This document shows positions 37,665-47,615 of a DNA stretch of 64,000 nt, in pieces. Source of the DNA: a virus. Under the pieces are notes generated by a model. It was not told the DNA's origin, did no database searches, and worked only from the letters and a program-made list of their open reading frames with translations. Position 1 is the stretch's first letter; every line of letters starts with the position of its first letter. Both the position numbers and the translations under genes were made by a program. The stretch covers positions 1 through 64,000 of the IMG/VR virus record IMGVR_UViG_3300017987_000082; one strand, written 5' to 3'.

Positions 37665-39077
37665 ATGGCCATAATGCATACTGTCATTATTAAAAACAAT
37701 GATTCCACGGACATTGAAATACCTGATCTTGGAATCATTGGTGTCCCCGCTGGAGATCAAATAACGCTAAGTAATCAGGAAACATATCCTGAAATTGCTG
37801 GTAGTGATGATCTCCGCACATTGGTTGAAAATGGCGATCTTGTTGTGAATGATGGCTCAGACGACCTGAGTGCCGCAGATGGCGTTCTGTATTTAACTAT
37901 TGTTCGCCAGCAATACCTCATGGACACGTTCTATACAAGAGCACAGCTTCAGGGCTCTGGGCAGGCAGAAATCCATTGGAATAATTTGACGAACAAACCG
38001 GCCTTTGGGGATCCAAGTTTTGTTGCGCCTGTCTTATATCGTGTTCTTGACATTGCCAGCGATGCCACGGCCTCAAATGTTGGCGATGTTTATGTTGATA
38101 CCGACGATGACAAATACTACAAATGGAATGGGGCCGCATGGGTTGATGATGGGGATGTTGCCGAGGGCGACCGGGTTATTAACCTGGATCATGCCACCGA
38201 AAATATCCATGTATTTGATAGTGGTGCATGGGCCGACACCACGGAATCTGCTGACCAGACCCTTGTTAACGTCAATGATGACGGCGATGGCAATGACGCC
38301 CAGTATGTGTATGATGGCCCCACCGATACATGGCTGAAAATGGGCGACATTGATTACAGCGGCCACTTTGACGGTGGAGCCGGCAAGCACGATGCCAGCG
38401 AAATTGATGTTGAAGGTACGTATCCGAATGTACCAAGCTCTCCGTGTGATGCTGAGACGGCCATTAGCGAGCTCAGCGATGCAATTACCAGTGCCGCGGA
38501 AAGCAATACGTTGGATGAGGCGTATGATGAAGGCGGTGCTGGTGCAGGCCGCGCCATTACGGCAGATTCCGGCCCCGTTGAGATTGACAACGGCGGTGGT
38601 ACGCAAGCTGGTTTCAGGCTTGTTCCTAACGCCACGTTCCCCAGCGTTAGCCTTGCCAATGGTCAGGTCCATGTTGATGCTGACGGTATTGAATATGTCT
38701 ATGATGGCACAAGAGGCAAATGGCTCTCAAAGGCCAGAATGACAATGAGCTTCAGCAGGCAAGGCAACAGTGCAAACGCCTATTTGCTTTCTGGTGAAGT
38801 TCCTGCCAATCAATCTGGCCCAAGATTCCATAAGGATGTATGCATTACCGGCATTAGCTGTCAATTAAGCAATGTCAGTACAGGCACCCTTATTGTAAGA
38901 AAGGATGATGTTGCCATAAACCTTTTTACGCTGGCCATTTCTTCCGCGCAGGGCGATCACGACGATACCATTGATGAATCTATTGATGCAGGGAGTTTTT
39001 TACAGTGTGGCCTGACAAGCAGTGTTACGCCGAGAAACCCGGTCGTGACCATATGGTATGCGTACGAAAAGAAATAA
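37665..39077 (+). CDS. Putative tail-fibre/appendage protein
   Basis: 470 aa, ATG 37665 after AAAGGAG. The first 80 residues (IIKNNDSTDIEIPDLGIIGV through LVENGDLVVNDGSDDLSAAD) are homologous to the start of the next protein. The middle carries Asp-rich DGD/DTDDDKYYKWNGAAW and YVYDG repeats typical of fibres, and the end is a beta sandwich (NAYLLSGEVPANQSGPRFHK). Probable host-contact or decoration protein. Confidence 0.72.
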   Translation: MAIMHTVIIKNNDSTDIEIPDLGIIGVPAGDQITLSNQETYPEIAGSDDLRTLVENGDLVVNDGSDDLSAADGVLYLTIVRQQYLMDTFYTRAQLQGSGQAEIHWNNLTNKPAFGDPSFVAPVLYRVLDIASDATASNVGDVYVDTDDDKYYKWNGAAWVDDGDVAEGDRVINLDHATENIHVFDSGAWADTTESADQTLVNVNDDGDGNDAQYVYDGPTDTWLKMGDIDYSGHFDGGAGKHDASEIDVEGTYPNVPSSPCDAETAISELSDAITSAAESNTLDEAYDEGGAGAGRAITADSGPVEIDNGGGTQAGFRLVPNATFPSVSLANGQVHVDADGIEYVYDGTRGKWLSKARMTMSFSRQGNSANAYLLSGEVPANQSGPRFHKDVCITGISCQLSNVSTGTLIVRKDDVAINLFTLAISSAQGDHDDTIDESIDAGSFLQCGLTSSVTPRNPVVTIWYAYEKK

Positions 39078-39096
39078 ATAATGTGGTAGGAATGTA

Positions 39097-40251
39097 ATGG
39101 CAAATCCGCTTGTAGTTGTACTGAACAATGATAGCACAGAGGTTTGGATTGACGATTTGGGGTTGTCAATCCAACCCTCTGAGCAACTAGTGCTATGTGA
39201 AGACAGCATAGATAGTTTGTTTCCCATATCAAAGATTTTTGATTCCAACGACTTAAAAGATCTTGTCGAAAACACAACCCTTAGCGTAAGTAGCGATGGG
39301 ACAAACTACCTTGATACTACTGATGGAATTTCCCACATAAGTTATGAATCGCCCTATCAAGATCTTGCTGGTGATTCAAAATTTGACCGGGAAGGCGGTG
39401 TCATTACACCAAAGGTTGAGGGGGATGATCTTGATTTAAAAAACGGCACCCTCATTCTCCGAAATGTTGCTGGCACTGGCTATGTGGTTATTCAAAGAAG
39501 CAGCGGTAATGCCAGTATATCTGTTTATGGCACAGATGCCAGGGCTCTGTACCTTAACCTCATGAAGCAGGTGACGCAGCTTGGCGGCTCTACCTCTGAC
39601 CAGTATGTTGTTATCTCTGATAGCGGGGATGGACAGTTACTTGGAATATTCGGTGACGGGGTTCACAAAATACGAAAAGAGCTTTTGTTTCTTGCTGGCT
39701 TGACCCCAACAGAGTATTTCCGGGTGGGGCATGATGGCTCTGGCTACTTTGTTTTTGCCGGTGATGGAAATAAGATCAGGTCAGTGCTGGATCAGGATAA
39801 TATGTCATCGGACAGCGCCACCGCCCTGATTACCCAGCAGAGCGCCAAAGCCTACAATGACAAGTTCCCGCATGAGATAAATTTTGCAATCTCTGACGGC
39901 TCCAACCCATATCAGGAAATAGAGGCTACATCTTGGAAGTCGGTTCGCCAGTTTATCTTTCGGGGCACTAATAATATATGGGCGCCAACGGCCTTTAAGG
40001 TGGCGGTGAAAATACCGTTTAATCAAACTGGACACTTTCAATTAGTGGACCTGACGCACGGCAGTAACGTTGTGGCCTCTATGACAAAGGTTGGCTATCT
40101 TTGGCAATTCCCAAATGGTGCCAACTGGAAAATAGTAACAGATAATTCCCTTGCCAACCTTCCTTCGGGGGAGTCTGTTTTTGAGTTGCAGGCGAAGGCT
40201 GAAAATGCTGGGGGCAAGGTGTATTTATCCTCAATGAACCTTGTATTTTAA
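39097..40251 (+). CDS. Putative tail-fibre/appendage protein, paralogue of the previous N-terminus
   Basis: 384 aa, ATG 39097 with AGGAA. VVLNNDSTEVWIDDLGLSIQ and LKDLVENTTLSVSSDGTNYL repeat the N-terminal module of the 37665 protein. The middle is Gly/Asp-rich and beta-helical in character; the C-terminal 120 residues form a likely beta-sandwich tip (VRQFIFRGTNNIWAPTAFKV). A shared N-terminus suggests a common attachment point on the virion. Confidence 0.72.
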   Translation: MANPLVVVLNNDSTEVWIDDLGLSIQPSEQLVLCEDSIDSLFPISKIFDSNDLKDLVENTTLSVSSDGTNYLDTTDGISHISYESPYQDLAGDSKFDREGGVITPKVEGDDLDLKNGTLILRNVAGTGYVVIQRSSGNASISVYGTDARALYLNLMKQVTQLGGSTSDQYVVISDSGDGQLLGIFGDGVHKIRKELLFLAGLTPTEYFRVGHDGSGYFVFAGDGNKIRSVLDQDNMSSDSATALITQQSAKAYNDKFPHEINFAISDGSNPYQEIEATSWKSVRQFIFRGTNNIWAPTAFKVAVKIPFNQTGHFQLVDLTHGSNVVASMTKVGYLWQFPNGANWKIVTDNSLANLPSGESVFELQAKAENAGGKVYLSSMNLVF

Positions 40252-40268
40252 CGAGAGGGTGGCAGGCC

Positions 40269-41171
40269 ATGACTGTTTATAACTGGCGGGTTTATTGCAA
40301 CACCGAGGGCGGCTACATCGAGACATGGAGCCCGGAGGTGCCCACCGTTTGCCCCAACAATAACATCCATGAGATTGACCCTTTAAAGTCCGTTATCATT
40401 GGGGAGGTGAAAGAGGTTGTTCCGGTTGATTCCGTTACGGGTAAGGTGAGGTCTCATTCAAGTTCAAAATTGCCAGGACTCACTACCAACTTTACTGGCC
40501 GCGGCGATGATCCTTCGGATGTTGATGATGTTGGAAATGGTCAAAGAATATATTACAAGCACGAGCTTGGCGATAGTACTGAAGCCACTATTTATGTTGA
40601 TTTTAATACCATTGCAAACACCACCAGTATAAATGAAGGGTATGAATCACACAGTAATTGCCAAAATGAAGATTGTGGGTCTGTTGAAATAGTTTCGCGG
40701 GCCACACAAATATCTATGGATGGAACCAACACAGACTATAAACTTTATGCTGGCATTATGGTTATTCCAGCAATTGATAGTACTGGAGAGGTAGAAATAC
40801 TTTCAGATCTTTCAGAGCATGACGGTGGTTTAGTTTATATGCCCGATGTTCAGCAAACTGATGGATCTTATCTATCTCCTGTTGCTTTTTGGAATGCGGA
40901 ATGGAATAGCGTGACGAAAAAATTTGAAAATATAACACCTGCTCCTGCCGGAGATGGTCGTTATAATATTTTCATATATGAATATGTTTTTCATCGCTTT
41001 GCAAATGATTGGCCTTTGATGGGTAATTGCAGCGGTTGTCTTCTATCAACTGAGGATGAAGATTTGTGGGGGCATGGAATGAGATTAAAAATAACCATGA
41101 AGACTGGTTTGCCAGACCATGCTTGGGAGTTTAAACTTGGCCTATCAATGAGTAGATTGAGAACTGCATAA
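40269..41171 (+). CDS. Putative virion/fibre-associated protein, 300 aa
   Basis: ATG 40269 after GAGAGG. Starts MTVYNWRVYCNTEGGYIETW; beta-rich throughout with several Cys (VCPNNN, CQNEDCGS, NCSGCLL). Recognised only by context. Confidence 0.64.
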   Translation: MTVYNWRVYCNTEGGYIETWSPEVPTVCPNNNIHEIDPLKSVIIGEVKEVVPVDSVTGKVRSHSSSKLPGLTTNFTGRGDDPSDVDDVGNGQRIYYKHELGDSTEATIYVDFNTIANTTSINEGYESHSNCQNEDCGSVEIVSRATQISMDGTNTDYKLYAGIMVIPAIDSTGEVEILSDLSEHDGGLVYMPDVQQTDGSYLSPVAFWNAEWNSVTKKFENITPAPAGDGRYNIFIYEYVFHRFANDWPLMGNCSGCLLSTEDEDLWGHGMRLKITMKTGLPDHAWEFKLGLSMSRLRTA

Positions 41172-41190
41172 CACATAGTGGGCTTAATTA

Positions 41191-41589
41191 ATGAACTATG
41201 CACTGATTAATAATGAAATACACGATAGCTTTCCGGTTGTAGACCGGGCTACGTTCAATATGGTAGGCGGAATTGACTCTACAAGCTTTGCTGTCACTAT
41301 TCTTGATCCTGATGGTGATGGCAGAGTTGATGGTACGGGCGCTGTTGATTGGTCTATTCAGGAAAAGGGTGTAGGCACTGGCTTCTATACGCTAAGCTTT
41401 ACTCCTGACCAGCTTGGCGAGTGGATCGCAAATGTTGTCCACGATGATTATTTCCCCTATGGAAAGAGTATGAATTATGAAGTTGTACCGGAAGGGTTTT
41501 TCTCTTCCGGTGGTGATTCCACTTCCGATATTGCGGAATTGCTTGACATTTGCGATGACATTGTTATAATGCTCTCAACATTATTATAA
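41191..41589 (+). CDS. Putative virion protein with Ig-like fold, 132 aa
   Basis: ATG 41191. FPVVDRATFNMVGGIDSTSF and VGTGFYTLSFTPDQLGEWIA follow the strand pattern of Ig-like accessory domains in phage tail proteins. Part of the fibre block. Confidence 0.62.
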   Translation: MNYALINNEIHDSFPVVDRATFNMVGGIDSTSFAVTILDPDGDGRVDGTGAVDWSIQEKGVGTGFYTLSFTPDQLGEWIANVVHDDYFPYGKSMNYEVVPEGFFSSGGDSTSDIAELLDICDDIVIMLSTLL

Positions 41590-41601
41590 GGAGGTTTTGC
41601 C

Positions 41602-42072
41602 ATGATCACGGCCACCGTAATCCATCACGTTTCAGATAATTATATGGCAGAGATTAGCCGAGTGATACAGGCATACACATTTAACCCAAGCGTTGATGCC
41701 ACCGGCGAGAGTTCGGAGCTTGTCAGATTTGAAATTTCAAACCTTAAAACATCGGTTACGGATGAAGATCGTGATTATGCTGGAAATGCAGATGTTATGA
41801 AATTTCTCAAAATCTCTTTGTCATGTAATTCTGAAGATTTCGATTTCAGCATTCTCAACCGCGGCGACATGACATGCCTTGATACTATCAACGAAATTAT
41901 TGCCTATGAGGGCGAGGTATTGTCAATGTCAGATAGCTGGCTAATGGACCTCGTTGTGAGAAACGCTGACGACATCCCTGATAATATGTTTTATGCCTGG
42001 TTTAGGAATAATGATGCCGTCAACCCCATTGGCGATGTCACAATGGAAATCGCGTTTGAAACCGTTGATTAA
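41602..42072 (+). CDS. Unknown 156-aa structural-block protein
   Basis: ATG 41602 after AAGGAGG. Mixed beta with acids (RFEISNLKTSVTDEDRDY). Not recognised; flanked by fibre-type genes. Confidence 0.6.
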   Translation: MITATVIHHVSDNYMAEISRVIQAYTFNPSVDATGESSELVRFEISNLKTSVTDEDRDYAGNADVMKFLKISLSCNSEDFDFSILNRGDMTCLDTINEIIAYEGEVLSMSDSWLMDLVVRNADDIPDNMFYAWFRNNDAVNPIGDVTMEIAFETVD

Positions 42073-42086
42073 TATGGAGGTATATC

Positions 42087-42395
42087 ATGGCAAGAGTTAA
42101 GCCGGTCAATTATTTTGGAAGCGGTGGCGGCGGTTCTTATGCTCCGCTGAACCACAATCATGACTCAAGATATGCCCTCATTTTTCATTCCACAGGGCAT
42201 GCAAATGGTGGGAGTGACCCCTTAAAGCTTGATGCTCTTGCTGTGCCAGATGACAGTACGAATCTTGATGTATCTGTGTCGGCGCATGGTTTGATGCCGA
42301 AGCTTACCGGAGAAACGGATAAATTTTTTCGCGGGGATGGCTCTTGGTCTGAAGCTACCATTCCTGATAATTTAGATATGGGTTCTTTTGTATGA
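42087..42395 (+). CDS. Small fibre-type protein with HNHDSRY repeat
   Basis: 102 aa, ATG 42087 after GGAGG. SYAPLNHNHDSRYALI is the tail-fibre/collar His motif also found in the 43775 protein, and the C-terminus NLDMGSFV resembles the IDGGSFV end of the next protein. Likely assembles with the larger fibres. Confidence 0.66.
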   Translation: MARVKPVNYFGSGGGGSYAPLNHNHDSRYALIFHSTGHANGGSDPLKLDALAVPDDSTNLDVSVSAHGLMPKLTGETDKFFRGDGSWSEATIPDNLDMGSFV

Positions 42396-42436
42396 GTTTT
42401 TATTAACTTATTAATCTTCAATAGGGGGTTAAAATT

Positions 42437-43693
42437 ATGCCGGTTTTTCAAGTAAAAAGAGGTACAAAGGCGGAGCTCAATGGCATTACTTTGGCGGCTG
42501 GTGAGTTGGGTTTCACCACAGACACCAAGGAGGTTTACATTGGTGACGGAGCCAGCAATAACCTGATTGGCTCTGTCAAGGTTGATGTTGTCGCCAATAA
42601 GCCCGCGGCTGGCGTTGCCGGGAGAATTTTTCACCAAACAGACGGCGATGATGCCGGGGATACATTTCTTGATGATGGGGCACAGTGGGTTAAAATTGGC
42701 GTTTCCAACATTGGAGACCTCAGTGGAGACCTGGACGATATTGATGATGGCACCAGCTATCAGCGGGTTGCGGCTTCCGAGGTTGATGAAAGCGGCTATG
42801 TCACGCAGGTAAATGATGGGGCAAATGTGGCCACGGCATCTGATGTACGGGGGCATCTTGATGATGACTCAATCCATCAAGAGCATCCGGCCTCAAGTGC
42901 TGTTGGCAACATTGCCACCTTTGCCGATACTACCGGCGGCCTTGATGATTCTGGTGTAAAGGTCAGCGATGCTGGCAGCAGCTCAACGGATCTCTGGTCG
43001 GCACAGAAAATCCAGAACACCATTGACCTCGCAATTGCGGGGCTTGATATCCAGGCGGATGTGCTTGATATTCAGGTGGATGATACCCTTGATCCTGGTG
43101 GTTCCCCGGATACCGGTGCCCGCTACATCATGACGGACTCAACAAATGCCCATGCCAATTTTGGCTCAATTGATGGGCTTGAGGGTAATGACATTGTTGA
43201 ATATGATGGCGATTCTTTTGAGGTTGCCTACGATGTCTCTGAGGAGGGGGAAGGCGCACTTTGCTGGGACCGTGATAGCGGCACATGGCAACGGTGGGAT
43301 GGTTCCTCCTGGGATGAATTTGGTGGCTTGGCCGGAATAACGGCTGGCAACGGCCTGACCAAAGATGGCAGTATTCTTCACGTCGGGGCAGGGGACGGCG
43401 TTGATGTTGATTCCGATGATATTGCCGTTGATGTTACCGATTTCATTGATACCGACTATGGTCTTGAGGAAAATTCAAATGACATTCGCATTAACCTTGA
43501 AGCGGATGGCGGTTTGCAGTTTGATGGCTCCAATCATGGCATTGAAATCAAAGCGGATACCAGCACTGGCGATACCATTGCCCCCTTGGCAGTGGGCGCT
43601 GACGGGGCCGGGGTTGAAGTGGACAACAGCACCATTAAGCATTCCAATGGTGTGCTTGAGGTTGGCGATATTGACGGCGGCTCCTTCGTTTAG
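42437..43693 (+). CDS. Tail-fibre protein with Mtd/hyaluronidase-like N-terminal module
   Basis: 418 aa, ATG 42437. FQVKRGTKAELNGITLAAGE, LGFTTDTKEVYIGDG is the N-terminal motif of major-tropism-determinant-like phage fibres. The remainder is Asp/Gly-rich with repeats (DSTNAHANFGSI, DSGTWQRWDGSSW). Its N-terminus is nearly the same as that of the 43775 protein. Probably binds host surface. Confidence 0.8.
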   Translation: MPVFQVKRGTKAELNGITLAAGELGFTTDTKEVYIGDGASNNLIGSVKVDVVANKPAAGVAGRIFHQTDGDDAGDTFLDDGAQWVKIGVSNIGDLSGDLDDIDDGTSYQRVAASEVDESGYVTQVNDGANVATASDVRGHLDDDSIHQEHPASSAVGNIATFADTTGGLDDSGVKVSDAGSSSTDLWSAQKIQNTIDLAIAGLDIQADVLDIQVDDTLDPGGSPDTGARYIMTDSTNAHANFGSIDGLEGNDIVEYDGDSFEVAYDVSEEGEGALCWDRDSGTWQRWDGSSWDEFGGLAGITAGNGLTKDGSILHVGAGDGVDVDSDDIAVDVTDFIDTDYGLEENSNDIRINLEADGGLQFDGSNHGIEIKADTSTGDTIAPLAVGADGAGVEVDNSTIKHSNGVLEVGDIDGGSFV

Positions 43694-43717
43694 TTTTTCG
43701 GGGGTTTAATAATCCTT

Positions 43718-43744
43718 AGCGGGGTTTAAATATTTAGCCCCGCT
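43718..43744 (+). terminator. Hairpin between fibre genes, possible weak terminator
   Basis: AGCGGGG (43718-43724) with CCCCGCT (43738-43744), followed 13 bases later by a T5 run that is itself preceded by AGGG/CCCT. May reduce read-through into the next gene. Confidence 0.4.
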
Positions 43745-43774
43745 AGGGCCAACCCTTTTTGGAAGGATAATGTG

Positions 43775-46495
43775 ATGTCTAACACAATACAGTTGAGAAG
43801 AGGGACAGAGTCAGAGCTTGGAGGGATTACCCTAGCTGCCGGGGAGGCTGGTTTCACCACAGATACAAAAGAGATTTTTGTTGGTGACGGCGCAAACCAT
43901 CACGTTATCGGCTCTGTGAAGGTGGGGGCATTGGCCAGCAGGCCCGCGGCTGGTGCTGCCGGGAGAATTTTTCATGTTAATTCCGGCGATAGTACTGGCA
44001 ACACATATATTGACGACGGTGTTGCTTGGCAAACTGTTTTTGATGCGGCTCACAGCCATGATATTATCTCCGAGGGCGATACCAGCGTAGAGATAGTAGA
44101 TACTGGCAGTGGTGGCGCAATTAAGTTTAAAGCGGATAATACTCAGTGGGGAACCATTGATGCTAGCGGGGTCAGGTTTGGAAACAACCCATTGGCTCCT
44201 GTATTTGGAAACCTCCAGCTTGTTATTGATGGAGCCCATGCCCCCTTGGCCGCTATTGGGTATAGCGATGCATTTTATGCCTCTGGAATGTTAAGTCTTG
44301 GCCACATCAGGGGGAGTATTGATTCCCCCGACCCTATTCAGAATGACGATTACATTGGAATGATAAGCTTTGGTGCCTTTGATGGGGCCACGCTTCCATC
44401 TGGCATAACCATGATTGGGTATGCAACGGAAGACTGGGACAGCGAATCTCATGGCTCAGAACTTATTATTTCCTCAACCCCTAATGGCTCGCCAACTGCC
44501 GTTGCAGCTCTCGGTATTGGCGGGAATGGAAAGGTTGTTGTTGGCGATTCAACTTTTGGGGATGAAAAGCTTCGTGTGTCCGGGGCTGTTCAGCTTGGTG
44601 CTGCTGATAGCACTAACGATGGCACCATACAGTGGACTGGAAGTGCCCTCCAGTATTATGACGGCGAGTGGAAGACATTTGAAAACACCGACCACGATCA
44701 TGACTCTGATTATGCTGCATCAGATCACATACACTCTAACTATGCTGTTTCTGGCGACGAGGGAGAAATTCAGTTTAGCGATGGCAGCTCCGCGCATGCT
44801 TCGAGTTCAAAGCTTTATTGGGATACAACTAATGAGGATCTCCATGTTGATGGGGATATTTATGCTGACGGCTTTAGCTCTAACTCGCCATTTATCATAA
44901 AGGAAAATGGCACCGAGGTTGCCCGTTTTAGTGGTGGCAAGCTCGGAGTTGGTATTGACCCTGTTTATAATTTTCATCTTGATTATGATGGACAGGCCGC
45001 GGCAGCTATTGTTGGCCATGATGATGGGAGTTATAATCATGCCTACATGGCTGTTGGCAGAAGCAAGGGCACAGCGGAAGAACCTTCCGAAATTGAAGTT
45101 GACAACACGATTGGGGCATATATAATCTCCGGCTATCATAGCGTGGCCGGGTATGTTGCCTCTGCTGGTATGTACTCGCAAGCAACTGAGAGCTGGAACG
45201 GTAGCGGCGTTGGTACAAAGCTTATGATATGTGTAACGCCGAATGCTGGGGCGGGAGCCCCTTTCAGTGCGGCGTTAACGCTTGAGAATGATTATCGGGC
45301 AACTTTTACGAGCAGCATTAAGCCGGGTAATTATGATGGCACAAATGTTTCTGGCGGCATGATTCGCTGGACTGGAAGTGCCCTCCAGTATTATGACGGC
45401 GAGTGGAATACTTTCGAGAATACTTTCCATAATCATGACTCTGATTATGCCACAGCGGATCATACCCATGCCGGGGTCTATGCAGACAGCACCCATACGC
45501 ATGATGAAATCTCAGAAGGCAACTCGAAGGTGCAGGTTGTTGATTCAGCCGAAATAACATATGGCCGAATCAGCTTTACCGTTAATGATACTTGGGCAGG
45601 TTTTATTTCTTCTACGGTTACAGATCCATGCATGATTATTACCGATAATCCGAGCGCAGTGGCACTCCATATGCAATATGGGCCGGTCTATGGGCATATA
45701 TCGGCGGTCAAAGAATCCGCTGCAATGCTCGGGGCTTTTTCATACAGTGACACCGCCACTGATTGCGGAACATTGTATTTATTCCATGCTGGAAATGCAA
45801 TCAATGGCCCAAGCTACACTGCCGACGGGCATTCATTGGGCGAGGTTGTATATGCTGGCTTTGATAATGGTCAGGGGCGTCTAACAGGTGTTCTCCGCAT
45901 GAGGGCCACAGAAAGTTACAGCGGCGATGGGCGTGGCTCTGAGTTTGATATTCGCCATGTAAAAACTGGCGAAGTTTCTTATACCACGGCTTTTGCCATT
46001 GGTGGAGACTCAAAGGTTACCCTTGAGCAAGGCACAGGTATTAACAAGTTTTCAACAACCCTTCTGAGTACAAGCGATGACGAGGCCCCAACCTCAAAGG
46101 CAGTTGCAACATTTTGTAATACCAATTATGCCGATGCCACTCATAATCACGATTCTGATTACGCCGCTATAGGTCATGTCCATACTGGCAATATTAATCA
46201 AACAGCCGGGGACAGTACGAATTATCTCAGTGATATGCTTAACCTCGGCGTGAGTGAAGAGTCTGAGGCAAAAGATCTTGTCAAGCTTTTGCTGAACGGA
46301 AATATAGAGTTTTATAACTCGACACCAATGATATATTTTAGCAACGAAGGAACACGCTTAGTTCAAACCGGAGGCTATTTAAACTTCCAAAAGTGGACAG
46401 GCTCCGAATACGAGACTGTATTTTATATCAATCATATTGGAAACGATTCTACAAATTGGGAAATTGGTGGCCCAGCAGTCGTGAACGTTCTGTAA
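43775..46495 (+). CDS. Large tail-fibre protein, 906 aa
   Basis: From ATG 43775 (GGAAGG upstream). N-terminal TIQLRRGTESELGGITLAAG and FTTDTKEIFVGDG match the Mtd-like module. Multiple HNHDSDYA/HDHDSDYAAS-type collar motifs (about residues 305, 548, 787) and two copies of IRWTGSALQYYDGEW divide the fibre into repeated units. The DNA coding these repeats is nearly identical (near 44637 and 45370), so recombination between copies is possible. Likely the main receptor-binding fibre. Confidence 0.8.
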   Translation: MSNTIQLRRGTESELGGITLAAGEAGFTTDTKEIFVGDGANHHVIGSVKVGALASRPAAGAAGRIFHVNSGDSTGNTYIDDGVAWQTVFDAAHSHDIISEGDTSVEIVDTGSGGAIKFKADNTQWGTIDASGVRFGNNPLAPVFGNLQLVIDGAHAPLAAIGYSDAFYASGMLSLGHIRGSIDSPDPIQNDDYIGMISFGAFDGATLPSGITMIGYATEDWDSESHGSELIISSTPNGSPTAVAALGIGGNGKVVVGDSTFGDEKLRVSGAVQLGAADSTNDGTIQWTGSALQYYDGEWKTFENTDHDHDSDYAASDHIHSNYAVSGDEGEIQFSDGSSAHASSSKLYWDTTNEDLHVDGDIYADGFSSNSPFIIKENGTEVARFSGGKLGVGIDPVYNFHLDYDGQAAAAIVGHDDGSYNHAYMAVGRSKGTAEEPSEIEVDNTIGAYIISGYHSVAGYVASAGMYSQATESWNGSGVGTKLMICVTPNAGAGAPFSAALTLENDYRATFTSSIKPGNYDGTNVSGGMIRWTGSALQYYDGEWNTFENTFHNHDSDYATADHTHAGVYADSTHTHDEISEGNSKVQVVDSAEITYGRISFTVNDTWAGFISSTVTDPCMIITDNPSAVALHMQYGPVYGHISAVKESAAMLGAFSYSDTATDCGTLYLFHAGNAINGPSYTADGHSLGEVVYAGFDNGQGRLTGVLRMRATESYSGDGRGSEFDIRHVKTGEVSYTTAFAIGGDSKVTLEQGTGINKFSTTLLSTSDDEAPTSKAVATFCNTNYADATHNHDSDYAAIGHVHTGNINQTAGDSTNYLSDMLNLGVSEESEAKDLVKLLLNGNIEFYNSTPMIYFSNEGTRLVQTGGYLNFQKWTGSEYETVFYINHIGNDSTNWEIGGPAVVNVL

Positions 46496-46538
46496 TAGGT
46501 GTTGTAAAATTTTAATTTGGTAAGGAGGTAACTTTGGT

Positions 46539-47078
46539 ATGACACAGAAATTTACAGTAAAAGAGACAACGTTGAAGATGAGAAGGGTAAGTGAAATCAG
46601 CGCCGCCCTTCGGGCCTTCAAAGACATGCCGGTCCTAAAGGACAACAACTACCTTAAGTTTAAGATCGCAAGAAATAGGATCTACATTAGGGACGAGTTG
46701 ATGGCCCTTGAGGAGTATAATAAGACCCCTTCCGGCATTAAAGATTATGATTCTGAATATGCTATTTTGTGTCGAAAATTCTGTGATAAGGATGAAAACG
46801 GGAAGCCTATTGTTGACGAAAAAGGAAATTTCTCCATTGTTGGCAATTTAGTAGAGTTTTCCGATGAACAGAAAGTGCTTCGCAAAAAACACAAGGAAGC
46901 TCTTGATGAACTTGAAGAGAACAAGAGGTGCTTCAATGAGCTACTTGATAGCGAGGTAACGATTTTATACATTCCGCTGCCGTATGATGATTTGCCAGAA
47001 GATGCAAGCACGGAGCAAATCGAAGCCATTATGCCGATTATTGATGGCATTGAGGTTATTGAGCCAGATAAAAAATAA
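46539..47078 (+). CDS. Unknown phage protein (DUF1617-like)
   Basis: 179 aa, ATG 46539 after AAGGAGG. Helical with NYLKFKIARNRIYIRDELMA and LVEFSDEQKVLRKKHKEALD, resembling DUF1617-type phage proteins found near fibre and lysis genes. Function unknown. Confidence 0.6.
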   Translation: MTQKFTVKETTLKMRRVSEISAALRAFKDMPVLKDNNYLKFKIARNRIYIRDELMALEEYNKTPSGIKDYDSEYAILCRKFCDKDENGKPIVDEKGNFSIVGNLVEFSDEQKVLRKKHKEALDELEENKRCFNELLDSEVTILYIPLPYDDLPEDASTEQIEAIMPIIDGIEVIEPDKK

Positions 47079-47096
47079 GAACATAGGAGGTGCAAT

Positions 47097-47615
47097 ATGC
47101 CAGACCCCAATGTCATTTCCCCGGACACATTAGCGGAAATAGTCCGCGCGGTTCGTTCAACCGGCGGCGTTTCGTCTGGGGCGTATAGCAGTGTATTTGG
47201 GGCGGCTGGTGCTTTTGTTGGTACAATTTCCTATTTTGCTTTTCGTGGAGCAAAGAGTTGGTATGTCGAAAAGAGAAATGGGAATGGTGGGAGCAGCGGG
47301 GGCAGTGGGGGTGTTACCAGCCATCAGCAAGGTAGCACATCAAACCCAAACGGCTGCTTATCTCTTTTCGATGCCATTGGGCGCTTTGTTCAGCAAGATC
47401 ATTGTAAGACTTACCATAAACAACTTTCGGAAAACCAAGAGTTAAAGCATCAAGCCCAAATGAAGGCTACAAATGATGTTGGGGATAAAGTTGAGCGTAT
47501 TGCCATTGCGATTTCTGGCGAAATGGATAATATGAAAGAAGAAATTAAATCAACCAAATCTGAAATAGTCATTTTGGCCAAGGCTATTGACAATGGGAAT
47601 GGGGTAAAAAGATAA
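47097..47615 (+). CDS. Putative holin or membrane-anchored lysis accessory protein
   Basis: 172 aa, ATG 47097 after AGGAGG. One hydrophobic helix at about residues 30-50 (YSSVFGAAGAFVGTISYFAF), a Gly/Ser linker, then a long coiled coil (ENQELKHQAQMKATNDVGDK to the end). It directly precedes the lysin (1-bp overlap), which suggests a lysis role, although a single helix plus coiled coil could be a spanin-like or anchoring protein. Confidence 0.58.
   Translation: MPDPNVISPDTLAEIVRAVRSTGGVSSGAYSSVFGAAGAFVGTISYFAFRGAKSWYVEKRNGNGGSSGGSGGVTSHQQGSTSNPNGCLSLFDAIGRFVQQDHCKTYHKQLSENQELKHQAQMKATNDVGDKVERIAIAISGEMDNMKEEIKSTKSEIVILAKAIDNGNGVKR

Noticed and set aside
43775-46495. Diversity-generating retroelement linked to the Mtd-like fibre
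   Set aside because: The N-terminal motif resembles Mtd, but no reverse transcriptase or template repeat is visible in the window.
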